Source of the DNA: Pseudomonas marincola
GTDB taxonomy: Bacteria; Pseudomonadota; Gammaproteobacteria; Pseudomonadales; Pseudomonadaceae
Direction: 5' to 3'
Assembly (NCBI RefSeq): GCF_900116605.1
Contig: NZ_FPBC01000014.1
Span: 56,260-120,259 of the forward strand
DNA: 64,000 nt
Shown here piece after piece: positions 42,518 through 51,559 of this stretch. Position 1 is the first letter of the stretch. The number at the start of each line of letters is the position of its first letter. The notes beneath the pieces were generated by a model that saw only the letters and a list, made by a program, of their open reading frames with translations, ran no database searches and was not told where the DNA came from. The position numbers were made by a program, and so were the translations under genes.

Positions 42518-43708
42518 TCAGACGTATGGATCGGGGTTAGGCATACCAAGCTGCACAGTGCCGAACGCACGCCCATAGGCCGCCACGTTGTTGGAAATAT
42601 GCCCACGCGCTTGGTGCAGATCACGGAATGTGCGCGCCACCGGATTGGAGTTATAGAGCCCAGAAGCCGCCATGCAGCGCAGTAGCTGATTAACCTTCTC
42701 GGCGCAGATATTGGTTACGTAGGCCGACTGGTAGCGATACAACAGACGGGTTTCTACATCCGGAAACTGGTTACGCTCAGCCATATCCCACAGATGCGCG
42801 AAGTTGCGTTCCAGCACCAACTTGAGTTGATCCAAGGTCAATACAGCGTCTGCCACTACATCTTGAGCCACCGGATCTTCTGCAGTCTTTGCGCCATGTT
42901 TACCGATATGCTTGGCAGCGTTAGCGCTGAACTCATTGATAGCACCTTGCAGAGCGCCCATGCATGAGCTTGAAACAGCGCGGCTGAACACCTGGGCGAA
43001 TGGAATCGCGTAGAGCGGGCTGGTATTTATCGCCCGCCCTGGTGTGGCTTCCATACTGGTGTTGTTGGTGCGCTGCACACGATGGTGTGGCACGAATGCG
43101 TCATCAACGACAATATCGTGACTTCCGGTGCCACGCAGACCGAGCACATCCCAGTTGCGCTCTATGCTGTAGTCGCTGCGCGGCAACAGGAAGGTGCCAT
43201 GCTCGCTGCCCTCACCGTTCGCGTCGGCCGGAATAATACCGCCGAGCAGGGTCCATTTGCAGTGTTCGCTGCCGCTGGAAAATCCCCAGCGACCGCTGAT
43301 GCGGTACCCACCCTCAACGACTGTGACTTTGGCCACTGGCATGTAGGTTGAACCAATCAGGGTTTTCTGATCACTACCCCACACCTCTACCTGTGCCTCC
43401 AGCGGGTAGCGCGCCAACTGCCAAGGATGGACACCCATAACGCCGTAGACCCACGCTGTGGACATGCAGCCCTCAGCCAAGGTCATTTGAATTTCATAGA
43501 AAGCGCGCGGATCCAGTTCTAAACCACCAAAGCGCTTGGGCTGCATAACCTGAAAAAAACCGGCTTCCTGCATGTCGGCAATGGTTTCATCCGGGATTTT
43601 AAGCTCGCGGTCGGCCTGCTCCGCGCGAGCCCGCAGTGCAGGTATCATCTTGCGCGCCGCCTCTAGCAGCTCGATTTCTTTTTTTGTTCTTTCACGAGTG
43701 GCAACCAT
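42518..43708 (-). CDS. hsaA: HsaA-type flavin-dependent 3-HSA hydroxylase, oxygenase component
   Basis: 396 residues from the ATG at 43708 (GGAGGA seven bases upstream), close to the 394 of known HsaA. Acyl-CoA dehydrogenase-like fold of group D monooxygenases: QPKRFGGLELDPRAFYEIQ, GRWGFSSGSEHCKW, RGTGSHDIVVDDAFVP, and a C-terminal QARGHISNNVAAYG. It hydroxylates the phenolic A ring of 3-HSA using reduced flavin from HsaB, giving the catechol for HsaC. It is the first gene of a five-gene operon. Confidence 0.87.
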   Translation of the reverse strand: MVATRERTKKEIELLEAARKMIPALRARAEQADRELKIPDETIADMQEAGFFQVMQPKRFGGLELDPRAFYEIQMTLAEGCMSTAWVYGVMGVHPWQLARYPLEAQVEVWGSDQKTLIGSTYMPVAKVTVVEGGYRISGRWGFSSGSEHCKWTLLGGIIPADANGEGSEHGTFLLPRSDYSIERNWDVLGLRGTGSHDIVVDDAFVPHHRVQRTNNTSMEATPGRAINTSPLYAIPFAQVFSRAVSSSCMGALQGAINEFSANAAKHIGKHGAKTAEDPVAQDVVADAVLTLDQLKLVLERNFAHLWDMAERNQFPDVETRLLYRYQSAYVTNICAEKVNQLLRCMAASGLYNSNPVARTFRDLHQARGHISNNVAAYGRAFGTVQLGMPNPDPYV

Positions 43709-43785
43709 CTTTGGGTCCTCCGAAGACTTTCCGCACGACAATACAAGCGGGCTGTACTGATTATCTGAAGGCCAGTCCGGCAACT

Positions 43786-43805
43786 CATCGTCAATCTGGA
43801 CTAAT
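43786..43805 (-). promoter_or_regulatory. Putative cluster operator, copy 8 (hsaA operon)
   Basis: CATCGTCAATCTGGACTAAT, centred about 87 bp before hsaA; one mismatch in the strong half. Confidence 0.55.
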
Positions 43806-43909
43806 CAAAATAACAATCGAACCTGCACAAACTCGAAGGGCTGTCAGGTACTTGCCACACCGCTAACTGCGCGTATTTCTTGCTTTTCATGGCTCAGCAA
43901 AAAGACAAA

Positions 43910-43940
43910 GCGAGTCACTCACGCTCAGTGAGTGACTCGC
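43910..43940 (-). terminator. Terminator after aldehyde dehydrogenase
   Basis: A perfect 13-bp stem (GCGAGTCACTCAC) with a GCTCA loop, followed on the minus strand by T-rich sequence. It separates the aldehyde dehydrogenase from the hsaA promoter. Confidence 0.85.
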
Positions 43941-43957
43941 CAGTAATAGGGGGAAAT

Positions 43958-45388
43958 TTAGCGGCAGATCTGCGCTTTCATGGCCTCGCTAAACTCAGCG
44001 TGGTATGGCGCCAACATGCCCCATTCTGCCCTTGGATCATAAGCAGGCGCTTTGAATACTGTGCGCGCATGGCTGAACTCAACGAATCCCTCACGGCCGT
44101 GATAGTGGCCCATGCCTGATGCACCAACACCGCCAAACGGAGCATCTTCCATCGCTGCGTGCATCAATGCATCATTGATAGTCACACCACCAGACAAGGT
44201 GTGCGCCAATACCCAATCTTGTTCAACGGCATCAGTGCCAAAATAGTAAAGCGCCAATGGCCGCTGACCGAGGTTGATTTCACTGACCACGTGAGCAACT
44301 TCCTGATAGGTGAGCACCACTAGCGCGGGACCGAAAATCTCCTCCTGCATAATGCGGCTGAGTCGCGGAGGATTGAGCACAATTGACAATGGCGCTCGAC
44401 GTCCGCTAGCTGGCATTGAAACGTCCGGGCAACGCAACACCTCTGCGCCCTGCTCTTCAGCTTGGTCGATACACGATTGCACGCGTGAATAATGCTGCGG
44501 GTTTATCACGCTGACCAGGTCCGCATTACCTTCAACGCTTGGGTACAGCGCACTGTAGGTCGCACAAAATGCGCTCAGGAAAGGCTCTCGCAACTCAACC
44601 GGTACATAAACAATGTCGGGTGAGATGCATATCTGTCCGCCATTGGTACCCTTGGCAATGGCCAGTCGACGCGCCGCTTCTGGAATATCTGCTGAGCGAC
44701 TGATAATGACCGGCGACTTGCCACCTAACTCTAAAGTTACCGGCACCAGGTTTTCTGCAGCGCGCCGCATTATGTCGCGCCCCACCGCCGTGCTGCCGGT
44801 GAACACCAGATGATCAAATGGCTGACTGGCAAATGCTTGCCCCACCTCGACACCGCCGCATATCACCGCCAACTCCAGCGAATCAAAGCGCGCATCTATG
44901 GCCTTGGCCAATACCTCTGCGGTACGCGGAGTAATTTCAGAAGGTTTTAGTACGGCGCGATTACCTGCAGCAAAAGCGCCAGCCAACGGGCTAAGCAAAG
45001 TGAACAGCGGCGCATTCCAGGTACCGATAATACCGACGCTACCCTTAGGATGAAATTGCACCCACGCCTCACCCCCCAACTGATCGTATGGTGCGAATAC
45101 CTGTCGTGCCTGGTTCGGTAACCAGTGAGCAAGATTATCTCGTGCATGTTTGAGCGAGGTCAGCGAGCCCAAAACATCATTCATCAGACTGAAGCCCGGA
45201 TGGCGCCCGCCGAAGTCAGCATCCATTGCACGGGCGAGCGCCTCGTGCTCTTCAACCAGCAGATCGATTACTGCTTGGATCCGTTGCTTGCGAATTTCGA
45301 TTGAAACGTCACCGTGGAGATTCGTTGCATTACGTTGCTCAGCCAACAGCGGCTTCAGTTGCTCGATTGATTGCAGATACGCACCCAC
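43958..45388 (-). CDS. NAD(P)-dependent aldehyde dehydrogenase, coniferyl-aldehyde-dehydrogenase-like
   Basis: About 476 residues starting at a GTG at 45388, chosen because AAGGAG lies seven bases upstream; the frame continuing to 45439 has no such signal. Motifs: VTLELGGKSPVII (general base Glu), GGQICISPDIVYV (nucleophile Cys), EEIFGPALVVL and APFGGVGASGMGHYHG. It belongs to the short, CalB-like branch. In Pseudomonas bile-acid degradation an aldehyde dehydrogenase (Sad) oxidises the aldehyde left by the first retro-aldol step, and this gene is the best candidate in the window; that role is inferred. It is monocistronic with its own operator and terminator. Confidence 0.8.
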   Translation of the reverse strand: MGAYLQSIEQLKPLLAEQRNATNLHGDVSIEIRKQRIQAVIDLLVEEHEALARAMDADFGGRHPGFSLMNDVLGSLTSLKHARDNLAHWLPNQARQVFAPYDQLGGEAWVQFHPKGSVGIIGTWNAPLFTLLSPLAGAFAAGNRAVLKPSEITPRTAEVLAKAIDARFDSLELAVICGGVEVGQAFASQPFDHLVFTGSTAVGRDIMRRAAENLVPVTLELGGKSPVIISRSADIPEAARRLAIAKGTNGGQICISPDIVYVPVELREPFLSAFCATYSALYPSVEGNADLVSVINPQHYSRVQSCIDQAEEQGAEVLRCPDVSMPASGRRAPLSIVLNPPRLSRIMQEEIFGPALVVLTYQEVAHVVSEINLGQRPLALYYFGTDAVEQDWVLAHTLSGGVTINDALMHAAMEDAPFGGVGASGMGHYHGREGFVEFSHARTVFKAPAYDPRAEWGMLAPYHAEFSEAMKAQICR

Positions 45389-45461
45389 GGTGACACTCCT
45401 TACCCGGCTCAGGGTAGCTCTTGTAATTGCGCCACACACTAATCCTGCAGGCCCCGCCGAT

Positions 45462-45481
45462 CCTCGTCCATACGGACCATC
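45462..45481 (-). promoter_or_regulatory. Putative cluster operator, copy 9 (aldehyde dehydrogenase)
   Basis: CCTCGTCCATACGGACCATC, centred about 83 bp before the GTG at 45388. Confidence 0.58.
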
Positions 45482-45495
45482 AAGCGCCCATAAGC

Positions 45496-45515
45496 GTTAG
45501 TCCATAGAGACGATG
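45496..45515 (+). promoter_or_regulatory. Putative cluster operator, copy 10 (hsaB operon)
   Basis: On the minus strand CATCGTCTCTATGGACTAAC, centred about 70 bp before hsaB. Together with copy 9 it gives each divergent transcript its own site, 34 bp apart centre to centre. Confidence 0.58.
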
Positions 45516-45575
45516 TTTACGCCGTCTTGCGAACCAATACTGCGTCCATCATCGGCATAAATTGCGAGACAGATC

Positions 45576-46580
45576 ATGACTGCTATGGCCAGTTTCAACC
45601 CAAAAGCGTTTCGCGACGCGCTCAGCACGTTTACCACCGGCGTTACGATTATCACTACGCGTAACGCACAAGGGGAACCGATAGGCGTGACCGCCAACAG
45701 TTTCAATTCAGTGTCGCTCAATCCGCCGCTGGTTCTCTGGAGCCTGGCTAAATCAGCCTTGAGCCTTGATGCCTTCTCCAGCAACAAACATTGGAATGTG
45801 CATGTATTGTCTGTTGAGCAAGAGGGCCTGTCAGGGCGCTTTGCATCCCGCGGCGAAGACAAGTTTGCGGATATAGAGCTGGATCGCGGTATCAACGATA
45901 TCCCGCTGCTGCATAACTCTACCGCTCGTTTTCAATGCCGCACCGCCTTTATGTATGAAGGCGGCGACCATGTGATTTTTGTCGGTGAAGTTCTTGGCTT
46001 TGATAAGAGCGAGCTACCTGCACTGGCATTCCAGAGCGGTCAATATGCATTAACCGCTCGCAAACCGCGGGAAGGCGTACGGCTGTCATCGGCCAACGAA
46101 TATCCACCCGAGTGCAGCTACACCGAAGACCTGCTGGGTTATCTGATCGGTCGAACGCACTTCCAGCTGGTAGCCTACCTGCGCACTTTGCTGCAAAACC
46201 ACAAGCTCGACGAACACGCTTTCTTTGTTCTGTCAGTTCTCAGTATCCGCGATCGACTGACACTTGAGCAGATCAATCAATTTGTGTCCTACACCGGTCG
46301 TGAAGTTAGCCAGAGCATGCTGCTGTTTTTGGAAAAGCAGCGTTTTATCGCCGTCGAAGCGGACGGTGATGTTCAGCGCTTTGTGCTGACTGCAGACGGT
46401 CGCGAAGCTTCGCTTGAACATATTGCACTGGCCAAAGCAGTTGAACAGGACGTAACCGAAAAGCTCGGCGCAGGCGACGCTCAAGCGCTGAAAATTCTGC
46501 TCAAGCGAGTTATTCATGCCACCGATCCAGGCCTCCCCGATTTATGGGTCGCTGAACAAAAGAACTCGCCAAACATTTAG
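45576..46580 (+). CDS. hsaB: HsaB-type flavin reductase with C-terminal MarR-like domain
   Basis: 334 residues. Residues 1 to about 165 are the FMN-binding split-barrel reductase domain (FTTGVTIITTRNAQGEPIGVTANSFNSVSLNPPLVLWSL, HVIFVGEVLGF). Residues about 185-330 form a winged-helix, MarR-like domain (LDEHAFFVLSVLSIRDRLTLEQINQF, VLTADGREASL). Plain HsaB/HpaC reductases are about 170-190 residues. The same fusion is known in the Acinetobacter p-hydroxyphenylacetate hydroxylase reductase C1, where the C-terminal domain senses the aromatic substrate. It supplies reduced flavin to HsaA and is the first gene of a five-gene operon. Confidence 0.85.
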   Translation: MTAMASFNPKAFRDALSTFTTGVTIITTRNAQGEPIGVTANSFNSVSLNPPLVLWSLAKSALSLDAFSSNKHWNVHVLSVEQEGLSGRFASRGEDKFADIELDRGINDIPLLHNSTARFQCRTAFMYEGGDHVIFVGEVLGFDKSELPALAFQSGQYALTARKPREGVRLSSANEYPPECSYTEDLLGYLIGRTHFQLVAYLRTLLQNHKLDEHAFFVLSVLSIRDRLTLEQINQFVSYTGREVSQSMLLFLEKQRFIAVEADGDVQRFVLTADGREASLEHIALAKAVEQDVTEKLGAGDAQALKILLKRVIHATDPGLPDLWVAEQKNSPNI

Positions 46581-46597
46581 CTCATACCGGAGGCTGC

Positions 46598-47371
46598 ATG
46601 CCACTTATTGATCAATTTACCCTTTGCGGACAGGTCGCCTTAATAACCGGCGCAAGCAAAGGCATTGGCAAGGGTATCGCTCTGGCGTATGCCGAAGCCG
46701 GTGCCAAGGTTGTATGCGTCGCACGCACATTGGGCGATGTTGAAGCAGTCGCCAATGAAATTCGCCAAGCAGGCGGTGAAGCCATCGCTGTGAGTTGCGA
46801 CGTTAATGATGCTGGTCAGCGTGAAGCCGCCGTTGCTGCGGCCATCAATGCCTTCGGCAAGCTCACGCACCTGGTCAATAATGCGGGGGGCGGCGGCCCC
46901 AATCATCCGTTGAAACTGAGCTGGCAGGAGTTCGATAACTCCATGCACTTTAACGTCACCAGCGCTTACCACTTCATCCAGCTTTGTGCACCGCACATGA
47001 CGGAGGCGGGCCAAGGAAACGTGATCAACATTACCTCGGGGGCGGCTCGATATATCCAGCGCAACTTCAGCCGTTATGCCGCCGCGAAAGCCGCATTGAC
47101 GCACCTGAGCTGTATGCTTGCGCAAGACTTCGCCCCGACCATCCGCATTAACGCCATTGCGCCCGGACCGATTAAGACGGACGCACTTAATGGCGTGATG
47201 AGCGACGAAATCCGCCTGATCATGGAAGGCAATACGCCGATGAAGTGTCTGGGCGACGTGCAAGACATCGCCGCGGCTGCGCTCTACCTGGCTACACCAG
47301 CTTCTAAATGGGTGACCGGCAAGATCATCGAAGTCGATGGCGGAGCCGAAGCCAGCGTATTCCCAACCTAA
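46598..47371 (+). CDS. hdhA: 7alpha-hydroxysteroid dehydrogenase
   Basis: A 257-residue SDR that tracks the E. coli 7alpha-HSD (HdhA) in blocks beyond the general motifs: TGASKGIGKGIA, NNAGGGGP, INITSGAA..., YAAAKAAL, IAPGPIKTDAL, and TPMKCLGDVQDIAAAALYLATPASKWVTGKI. It oxidises the 7alpha-hydroxyl of bile acids with NAD. Its place inside the hsa operon ties A-ring cleavage and bile acid hydroxyl oxidation together. It starts 18 bases after hsaB with a GGAGG site. Confidence 0.84.
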   Translation: MPLIDQFTLCGQVALITGASKGIGKGIALAYAEAGAKVVCVARTLGDVEAVANEIRQAGGEAIAVSCDVNDAGQREAAVAAAINAFGKLTHLVNNAGGGGPNHPLKLSWQEFDNSMHFNVTSAYHFIQLCAPHMTEAGQGNVINITSGAARYIQRNFSRYAAAKAALTHLSCMLAQDFAPTIRINAIAPGPIKTDALNGVMSDEIRLIMEGNTPMKCLGDVQDIAAAALYLATPASKWVTGKIIEVDGGAEASVFPT

Positions 47372-47382
47372 GGACAATAAGC

Positions 47383-48180
47383 ATGGCACTCGACAACAAG
47401 TTGATTCACGCGCTCGGCGATGAGCTGTTTAACGCCTTACAGCAACGCACTACCGTTGCCCCAATCACCACGCGTCACACCGAGATCAGCATTGAAGACG
47501 CCTATCGCATCTCACTGCGATTTCTGAGTCGCCGTGAAGCATTGGGCGAGATGGTCGTCGGCAAAAAAATCGGCGTCACCAGCAAAGCGGTGCAGGACAT
47601 GCTTAACGTCCACCAACCGGACTTCGGATTTCTCACCGACCGTATGCAGGTGCCCAACGGTGCAAATGTGAGCCTGCTTGAACACCGCCTGATTCAGCCT
47701 CGCGCCGAAGGTGAAATCGCGTTCATTCTAGCGGAGGACCTCGTCGGCCCTGGCATAAGCGCCGAGGACGTGATGGATGCCACAGCGGCAGTCACGCCGT
47801 GCTTCGAGATCGTCGACTCACGCATTACGGATTGGAAAATCCGTATTGAAGACACCGTCGCCGACAACGCCTCATGCGGCGTGTTCTTGCTCGGTGAAGA
47901 GAGAATCGACCCACGCACTTTAGACCTTGCTGCTGTTGAGTTAACCATGCTCAAGAACGGCCAACCTGCTGGCAGCGGTTTGGGTTCAGCCGTACAGGGT
48001 CACCCTTGTGCAGCCGTTGCCTGGCTTGCGAACACTCTGGGCAAACTGGGGATTCCTTTCCAGCGTAACGAAATTATTTTATCCGGCGCCCTCGCCCCTC
48101 TGGTTCCAGTGGTTGCCGGTGACCATCTCGAAATGCAAATCAGCTCGCTGGGCACTGCCAGCCTGCGTTTTACCGCCTGA
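47383..48180 (+). CDS. hsaE: HsaE-type 2-hydroxydienoate hydratase
   Basis: 265 residues from the ATG at 47383 (AAGGA upstream; the frame opening further left overlaps the previous gene). MhpD/HsaE family motifs: YRISLRFLSRREALGEMVVGKKIGVTSKAVQ, QPRAEGEIAFIL, CFEIVDSRITDWKIRIEDTVADNAS. It adds water to 2-hydroxyhexa-2,4-dienoate from HsaD to give 4-hydroxy-2-oxohexanoate. It is the first of the contiguous E-G-F trio. Confidence 0.86.
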   Translation: MALDNKLIHALGDELFNALQQRTTVAPITTRHTEISIEDAYRISLRFLSRREALGEMVVGKKIGVTSKAVQDMLNVHQPDFGFLTDRMQVPNGANVSLLEHRLIQPRAEGEIAFILAEDLVGPGISAEDVMDATAAVTPCFEIVDSRITDWKIRIEDTVADNASCGVFLLGEERIDPRTLDLAAVELTMLKNGQPAGSGLGSAVQGHPCAAVAWLANTLGKLGIPFQRNEIILSGALAPLVPVVAGDHLEMQISSLGTASLRFTA

Positions 48181-48197
48181 TACTCAGGGAGAATCTT

Positions 48198-49094
48198 ATG
48201 AGCAAGAAAATCCGCTGTGCCCTGATCGGACCCGGCAATATCGGTACCGACCTTTTGTACAAACTCATGCGCAGTGAGTTCTTGGAGCCCGTCTGGATGG
48301 TGGGTATCGACCCAACATCAGAAGGCCTTAAGCGCGCTGAAGAAATGGGCCTTAAAGTCACTTGCGAAGGGGTTGACGGGCTATTGCCACATATCGAGAG
48401 CGATGAGATTCGTATTGCTTTCGATGCAACCTCGGCCTATGTGCATGAGCAAAACAGCCGCAAGCTAACCGCACTGGGCGTGCTGATGATCGACCTGACA
48501 CCCGCTGCGATTGGCCCGTATTGCGTCCCACCGGTTAACTTGCTGAGCAACCTAAAGGCGGGCGTCAACAACGTCAACATGGTTACTTGTGGCGGCCAGG
48601 CCACCATTCCGCTGGTGGCTGCGGTATCCCGCGTACAGCCAGTTGAATACGCCGAGATTATTGCCACTGCGGCCTCTAAGTCTGTCGGCCCGGGCACGCG
48701 CAAGAATATTGATGAGTTTACCCGCACCACTGCCAGCGCAATCGAACAAGTGGGCGGTGCTAAACAAGGTAAGGCAATCATCGTTATAAACCCGGCAGAG
48801 CCGCCATTGATTATGCGTGACACGGTGCACTGCCTGGTCGAAGGCGAACCTGACCAGGCGGCTATCTACGCCTCTATCGAACAGATGATTGGCGAGGTGC
48901 AAAAGTACGTACCTGGTTACAAGTTGGTCAATGGCCCGGTATTCGACGGCAATCGGGTGTCGATCTTCATGGAGGTCGAAGGCCTGGGAGACTTCCTGCC
49001 CAAGTACGCCGGTAACCTCGACATCATGACGGCTGCCGCAGCACGCACCGCCGAGATGTTCGCCGAAAACCTGCTCAAACAAACTGCTCTTTAA
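48198..49094 (+). CDS. hsaG: HsaG-type acylating acetaldehyde/propionaldehyde dehydrogenase
   Basis: 298 residues, slightly shorter than the usual 300-316. NAD motif GPGNIGTDLL at 11-20, catalytic Cys131 in NMVTCGGQATIPLV, and ARTAEMFAEN at the C-terminus. It converts the propionaldehyde passed from HsaF to propionyl-CoA and is normally physically complexed with it by substrate channelling. It lies between hsaE and hsaF with 17- and 11-base gaps. Confidence 0.87.
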   Translation: MSKKIRCALIGPGNIGTDLLYKLMRSEFLEPVWMVGIDPTSEGLKRAEEMGLKVTCEGVDGLLPHIESDEIRIAFDATSAYVHEQNSRKLTALGVLMIDLTPAAIGPYCVPPVNLLSNLKAGVNNVNMVTCGGQATIPLVAAVSRVQPVEYAEIIATAASKSVGPGTRKNIDEFTRTTASAIEQVGGAKQGKAIIVINPAEPPLIMRDTVHCLVEGEPDQAAIYASIEQMIGEVQKYVPGYKLVNGPVFDGNRVSIFMEVEGLGDFLPKYAGNLDIMTAAAARTAEMFAENLLKQTAL

Positions 49095-49105
49095 GGAGGC
49101 ACGCC

Positions 49106-50131
49106 ATGGATCTTCGCGGCAAAAAGATAACCGTCCACGACATGTGCCTTCGCGATGGCATGCACCCCAAGCGCCATCAAATCAGCCTGGATGAAATGAA
49201 ATCCATTGCTCAAGGGCTGGATCAGGCCGGAATTCCACTGATCGAAGTCACTCACGGTGACGGTTTGGGTGGCAGTTCGGTCAACTATGGCTTCCCCGCA
49301 CACAGCGACGAAGAATACTTGTCAGCAGTGATACCGTTGCTCAATCAAGCCAAGGTATCGGCATTGTTACTGCCCGGCATTGGTACGGTTGAGCACCTGC
49401 GAATGGCTAAAGACCTTGGCGTCAATACCATTCGTGTCGCCACGCACTGCACTGAGGCCGACGTATCTGAACAGCACATTACCCTCGCGCGTGAGCTGGG
49501 TATGGATACTGTGGGTTTTCTCATGATGGCGCATATGAATAGCCCTGAAGGGCTGACTCAGCAAGCGTTACTCATGGAAGAATACGGTGCCAACTGCGTG
49601 TACATAACCGACTCCGCTGGTTATTTGCTACCGCATGATGTCAGTGCGCGCGTTGAGGCACTGCGCGCTGTACTGAAGCCTGATACCGAAATCGGCTTCC
49701 ATGGTCATCACAACCTGTCGATGGGTGTATCCAACTCAATTGCTGCTATCGCAGCCGGAGCAACTAGGATCGACGCCGCCTGTGCTGGCCTGGGTGCAGG
49801 CGCCGGTAATACACCGATGGAGGTGCTGGTTGCAGTATGCGATCGCATGGGCATCGAAACCGGGGTGGATGTATTTGGCATTCAAGACGTTGCTGAAGAT
49901 CGCGTTGTGCCGATCATGGACTTCCCGATTCGCAGTGACCGCGACGCACTAACCATGGGTTACGCCGGCGTGTATGGCTCATTCCTGTTGTTTGCCAAAC
50001 GAGCCGAGAAAAAATACGGCGTATCAGCCCGTGAAATTCTGGTCGAGATGGGCCGTCGCGGTATGGTCGGTGGGCAAGAAGACATGATTGAAGACACCGC
50101 ACTGACGCTGCTCAAACAACGCAAGGGCTAA
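49106..50131 (+). CDS. hsaF: HsaF-type 4-hydroxy-2-oxohexanoate/valerate aldolase
   Basis: 341 residues, DRE-TIM-like aldolase: CLRDGMHPKRHQ near the N-terminus with the catalytic Arg/Asp/His, THGDGLGGSSVNYG, and the metal-binding GFHGHHNLSMG. A C-terminal communication domain carries RGMVGGQEDMIED. It cleaves 4-hydroxy-2-oxohexanoate to pyruvate and propionaldehyde. AAGGAGG precedes the ATG. Last gene of the hsaB operon, followed by a hairpin. Confidence 0.88.
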   Translation: MDLRGKKITVHDMCLRDGMHPKRHQISLDEMKSIAQGLDQAGIPLIEVTHGDGLGGSSVNYGFPAHSDEEYLSAVIPLLNQAKVSALLLPGIGTVEHLRMAKDLGVNTIRVATHCTEADVSEQHITLARELGMDTVGFLMMAHMNSPEGLTQQALLMEEYGANCVYITDSAGYLLPHDVSARVEALRAVLKPDTEIGFHGHHNLSMGVSNSIAAIAAGATRIDAACAGLGAGAGNTPMEVLVAVCDRMGIETGVDVFGIQDVAEDRVVPIMDFPIRSDRDALTMGYAGVYGSFLLFAKRAEKKYGVSAREILVEMGRRGMVGGQEDMIEDTALTLLKQRKG

Positions 50132-50149
50132 TCCAGCCGCAGCACTTCC

Positions 50150-50172
50150 AACGGCTCCTTCACGGGGCCGTT
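50150..50172 (+). terminator. Probable terminator after hsaF
   Basis: AACGGCTCC...GGGGCCGTT hairpin followed by GTTCATTT. Moderate strength; read-through into the MFS gene is possible. Confidence 0.6.
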
Positions 50173-50193
50173 GTTCATTTGGAGGCGGTACAT

Positions 50194-51501
50194 ATGTCCA
50201 CTGCAGTGCAAAGCCCAGGGCTGGGTTGGCGTGCCCACGGAGTACTTTCAGTTTTGGTTTTCGCCTACGCTGGGTTCTTTCTCGGCCGTCAGATCATGTC
50301 CGTAATGATTGAGCCCATCAAGCTCGAGTTTGCAGCTTCCGATGGTGCAATGGGATTGATCTCCGGCCTGGCTTTTGCAGCTATCTACTCGGTAATGGGC
50401 CTCCCAGCCGGTCGCTTAGCCGATCGTATCTCAAGGAAGCACCTCCTCACTGTGACTGCGGTACTCTGGGCAACCGCTACTATTTTCTGCGGTATGGCGA
50501 CAAGCTTCTGGGTATTGGTATTCGCACGCATGCTGGTGGCTGTATTTGAAGCGCCAGTGACCCCAGCCTCGTTTTCTTTGATTGCCGATCTGTACCCCGC
50601 ACAGCAACGTTCTCTGGCCATCAGTTTTTTTACCGGCGCGCCGTCTGTCTCAGCAATCGTGGGTTTAGGTGTAGGTGCTTGGGTTATCGACAACTGGGGC
50701 TGGCGCAGCGGTTTTTACCTGATTGCGACACTCGTTTTGCTGGTCTCAACGGTGCTAGGAGTGTTTGTGCGTGAGCCGCAACGTGGTTATTGGGATGCGC
50801 CGCAAACCAAAGCACCACCCATGCACTCTATGCGTGAAGCCGCTGCTCACTTGCTTAGCAACCGCCCTTATATGCTGTTAATTTTCGCATGCGCACTGTT
50901 CAGTTTTAGCGGCTTTGCTTTTGCCATGTGGAACACAAGCTTCCTGATTCGCTCACACGGATTGTCGTTACAGCATGCCGGAATCTTTGCAGGTGTTGTA
51001 ACTGGCTTCACCGCGACTATTGGCGGACTATTCAGCGGCTGGCTGACCGATCGCTTAGCCGCCATTGACCGCCAATGGCTACTGGGTATACCCATCATTG
51101 GCCAAAGTATCGCGCTGGTGTGTATGGTGCTGTATCTACTCTGGCCAACTGGCACCGCGTTCTACGTTACCAATATGCCAGTGCCAACGACCATGCTTTG
51201 GTGTGCGTTGATGGGGTTCTTCACCGTCTGGTGGGTCGCGCCCCTCTTCAATCTGCTCACACAACTGGTTAACCCTTGGGAGCGGGCTACAGCTGTGGCC
51301 ATGCAAACCATTTGCACCACGCTCGCGGGCGTTGGTTTGGGTCCGCTGTTTATCGGCCTGGCCAGTGACGCATTAGCAGAGTCCACCGGTACCGAGTCAC
51401 TGCGCTACGCATTATTGATCTCCAACAGCAGTCTTGTGATCGCGCTACTGCTATTGGTGCGGCTCTATCAGCAGCGCATATTGACGAACACTAGCCGCTG
51501 A
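50194..51501 (+). CDS. MFS transporter (paralogue 2)
   Basis: About 435 residues from the ATG at 50194 (GGAGG eight bases upstream). Roughly 12 hydrophobic helices; MFS loop GLPAGRLADRISRK; shared blocks with the 13934-15286 protein, such as MWNTSFLIRSHGLSLQHAG and VGLGPLFIGLASDAL. The clear similarity points to a duplication and perhaps to different substrates (conjugated against free, or C24 against shortened acids). Inner membrane; direction of transport unknown. Confidence 0.84.
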   Translation: MSTAVQSPGLGWRAHGVLSVLVFAYAGFFLGRQIMSVMIEPIKLEFAASDGAMGLISGLAFAAIYSVMGLPAGRLADRISRKHLLTVTAVLWATATIFCGMATSFWVLVFARMLVAVFEAPVTPASFSLIADLYPAQQRSLAISFFTGAPSVSAIVGLGVGAWVIDNWGWRSGFYLIATLVLLVSTVLGVFVREPQRGYWDAPQTKAPPMHSMREAAAHLLSNRPYMLLIFACALFSFSGFAFAMWNTSFLIRSHGLSLQHAGIFAGVVTGFTATIGGLFSGWLTDRLAAIDRQWLLGIPIIGQSIALVCMVLYLLWPTGTAFYVTNMPVPTTMLWCALMGFFTVWWVAPLFNLLTQLVNPWERATAVAMQTICTTLAGVGLGPLFIGLASDALAESTGTESLRYALLISNSSLVIALLLLVRLYQQRILTNTSR

Positions 51502-51511
51502 AGCACAGAGA

Positions 51512-51540
51512 AACAAAAGGCCCGCAATGGGCCTTTTGTT
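51512..51540. terminator. Bidirectional terminator between convergent genes
   Basis: AACAAAAGGCCC and GGGCCTTTTGTT with a GCAAT loop; A/T-rich outer stem on both sides. Lies between the MFS gene and hsdA. Confidence 0.88.
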
Positions 51541-51559
51541 TAGCAAGGAGCATGATCGA

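Noticed and set aside
46640..47389. 249-codon minus-strand frame opposite the 7alpha-HSD gene
   Set aside because: It mirrors a gene with strong similarity to HdhA, and its own product is rich in Arg, His and Cys without motifs. A shadow frame.
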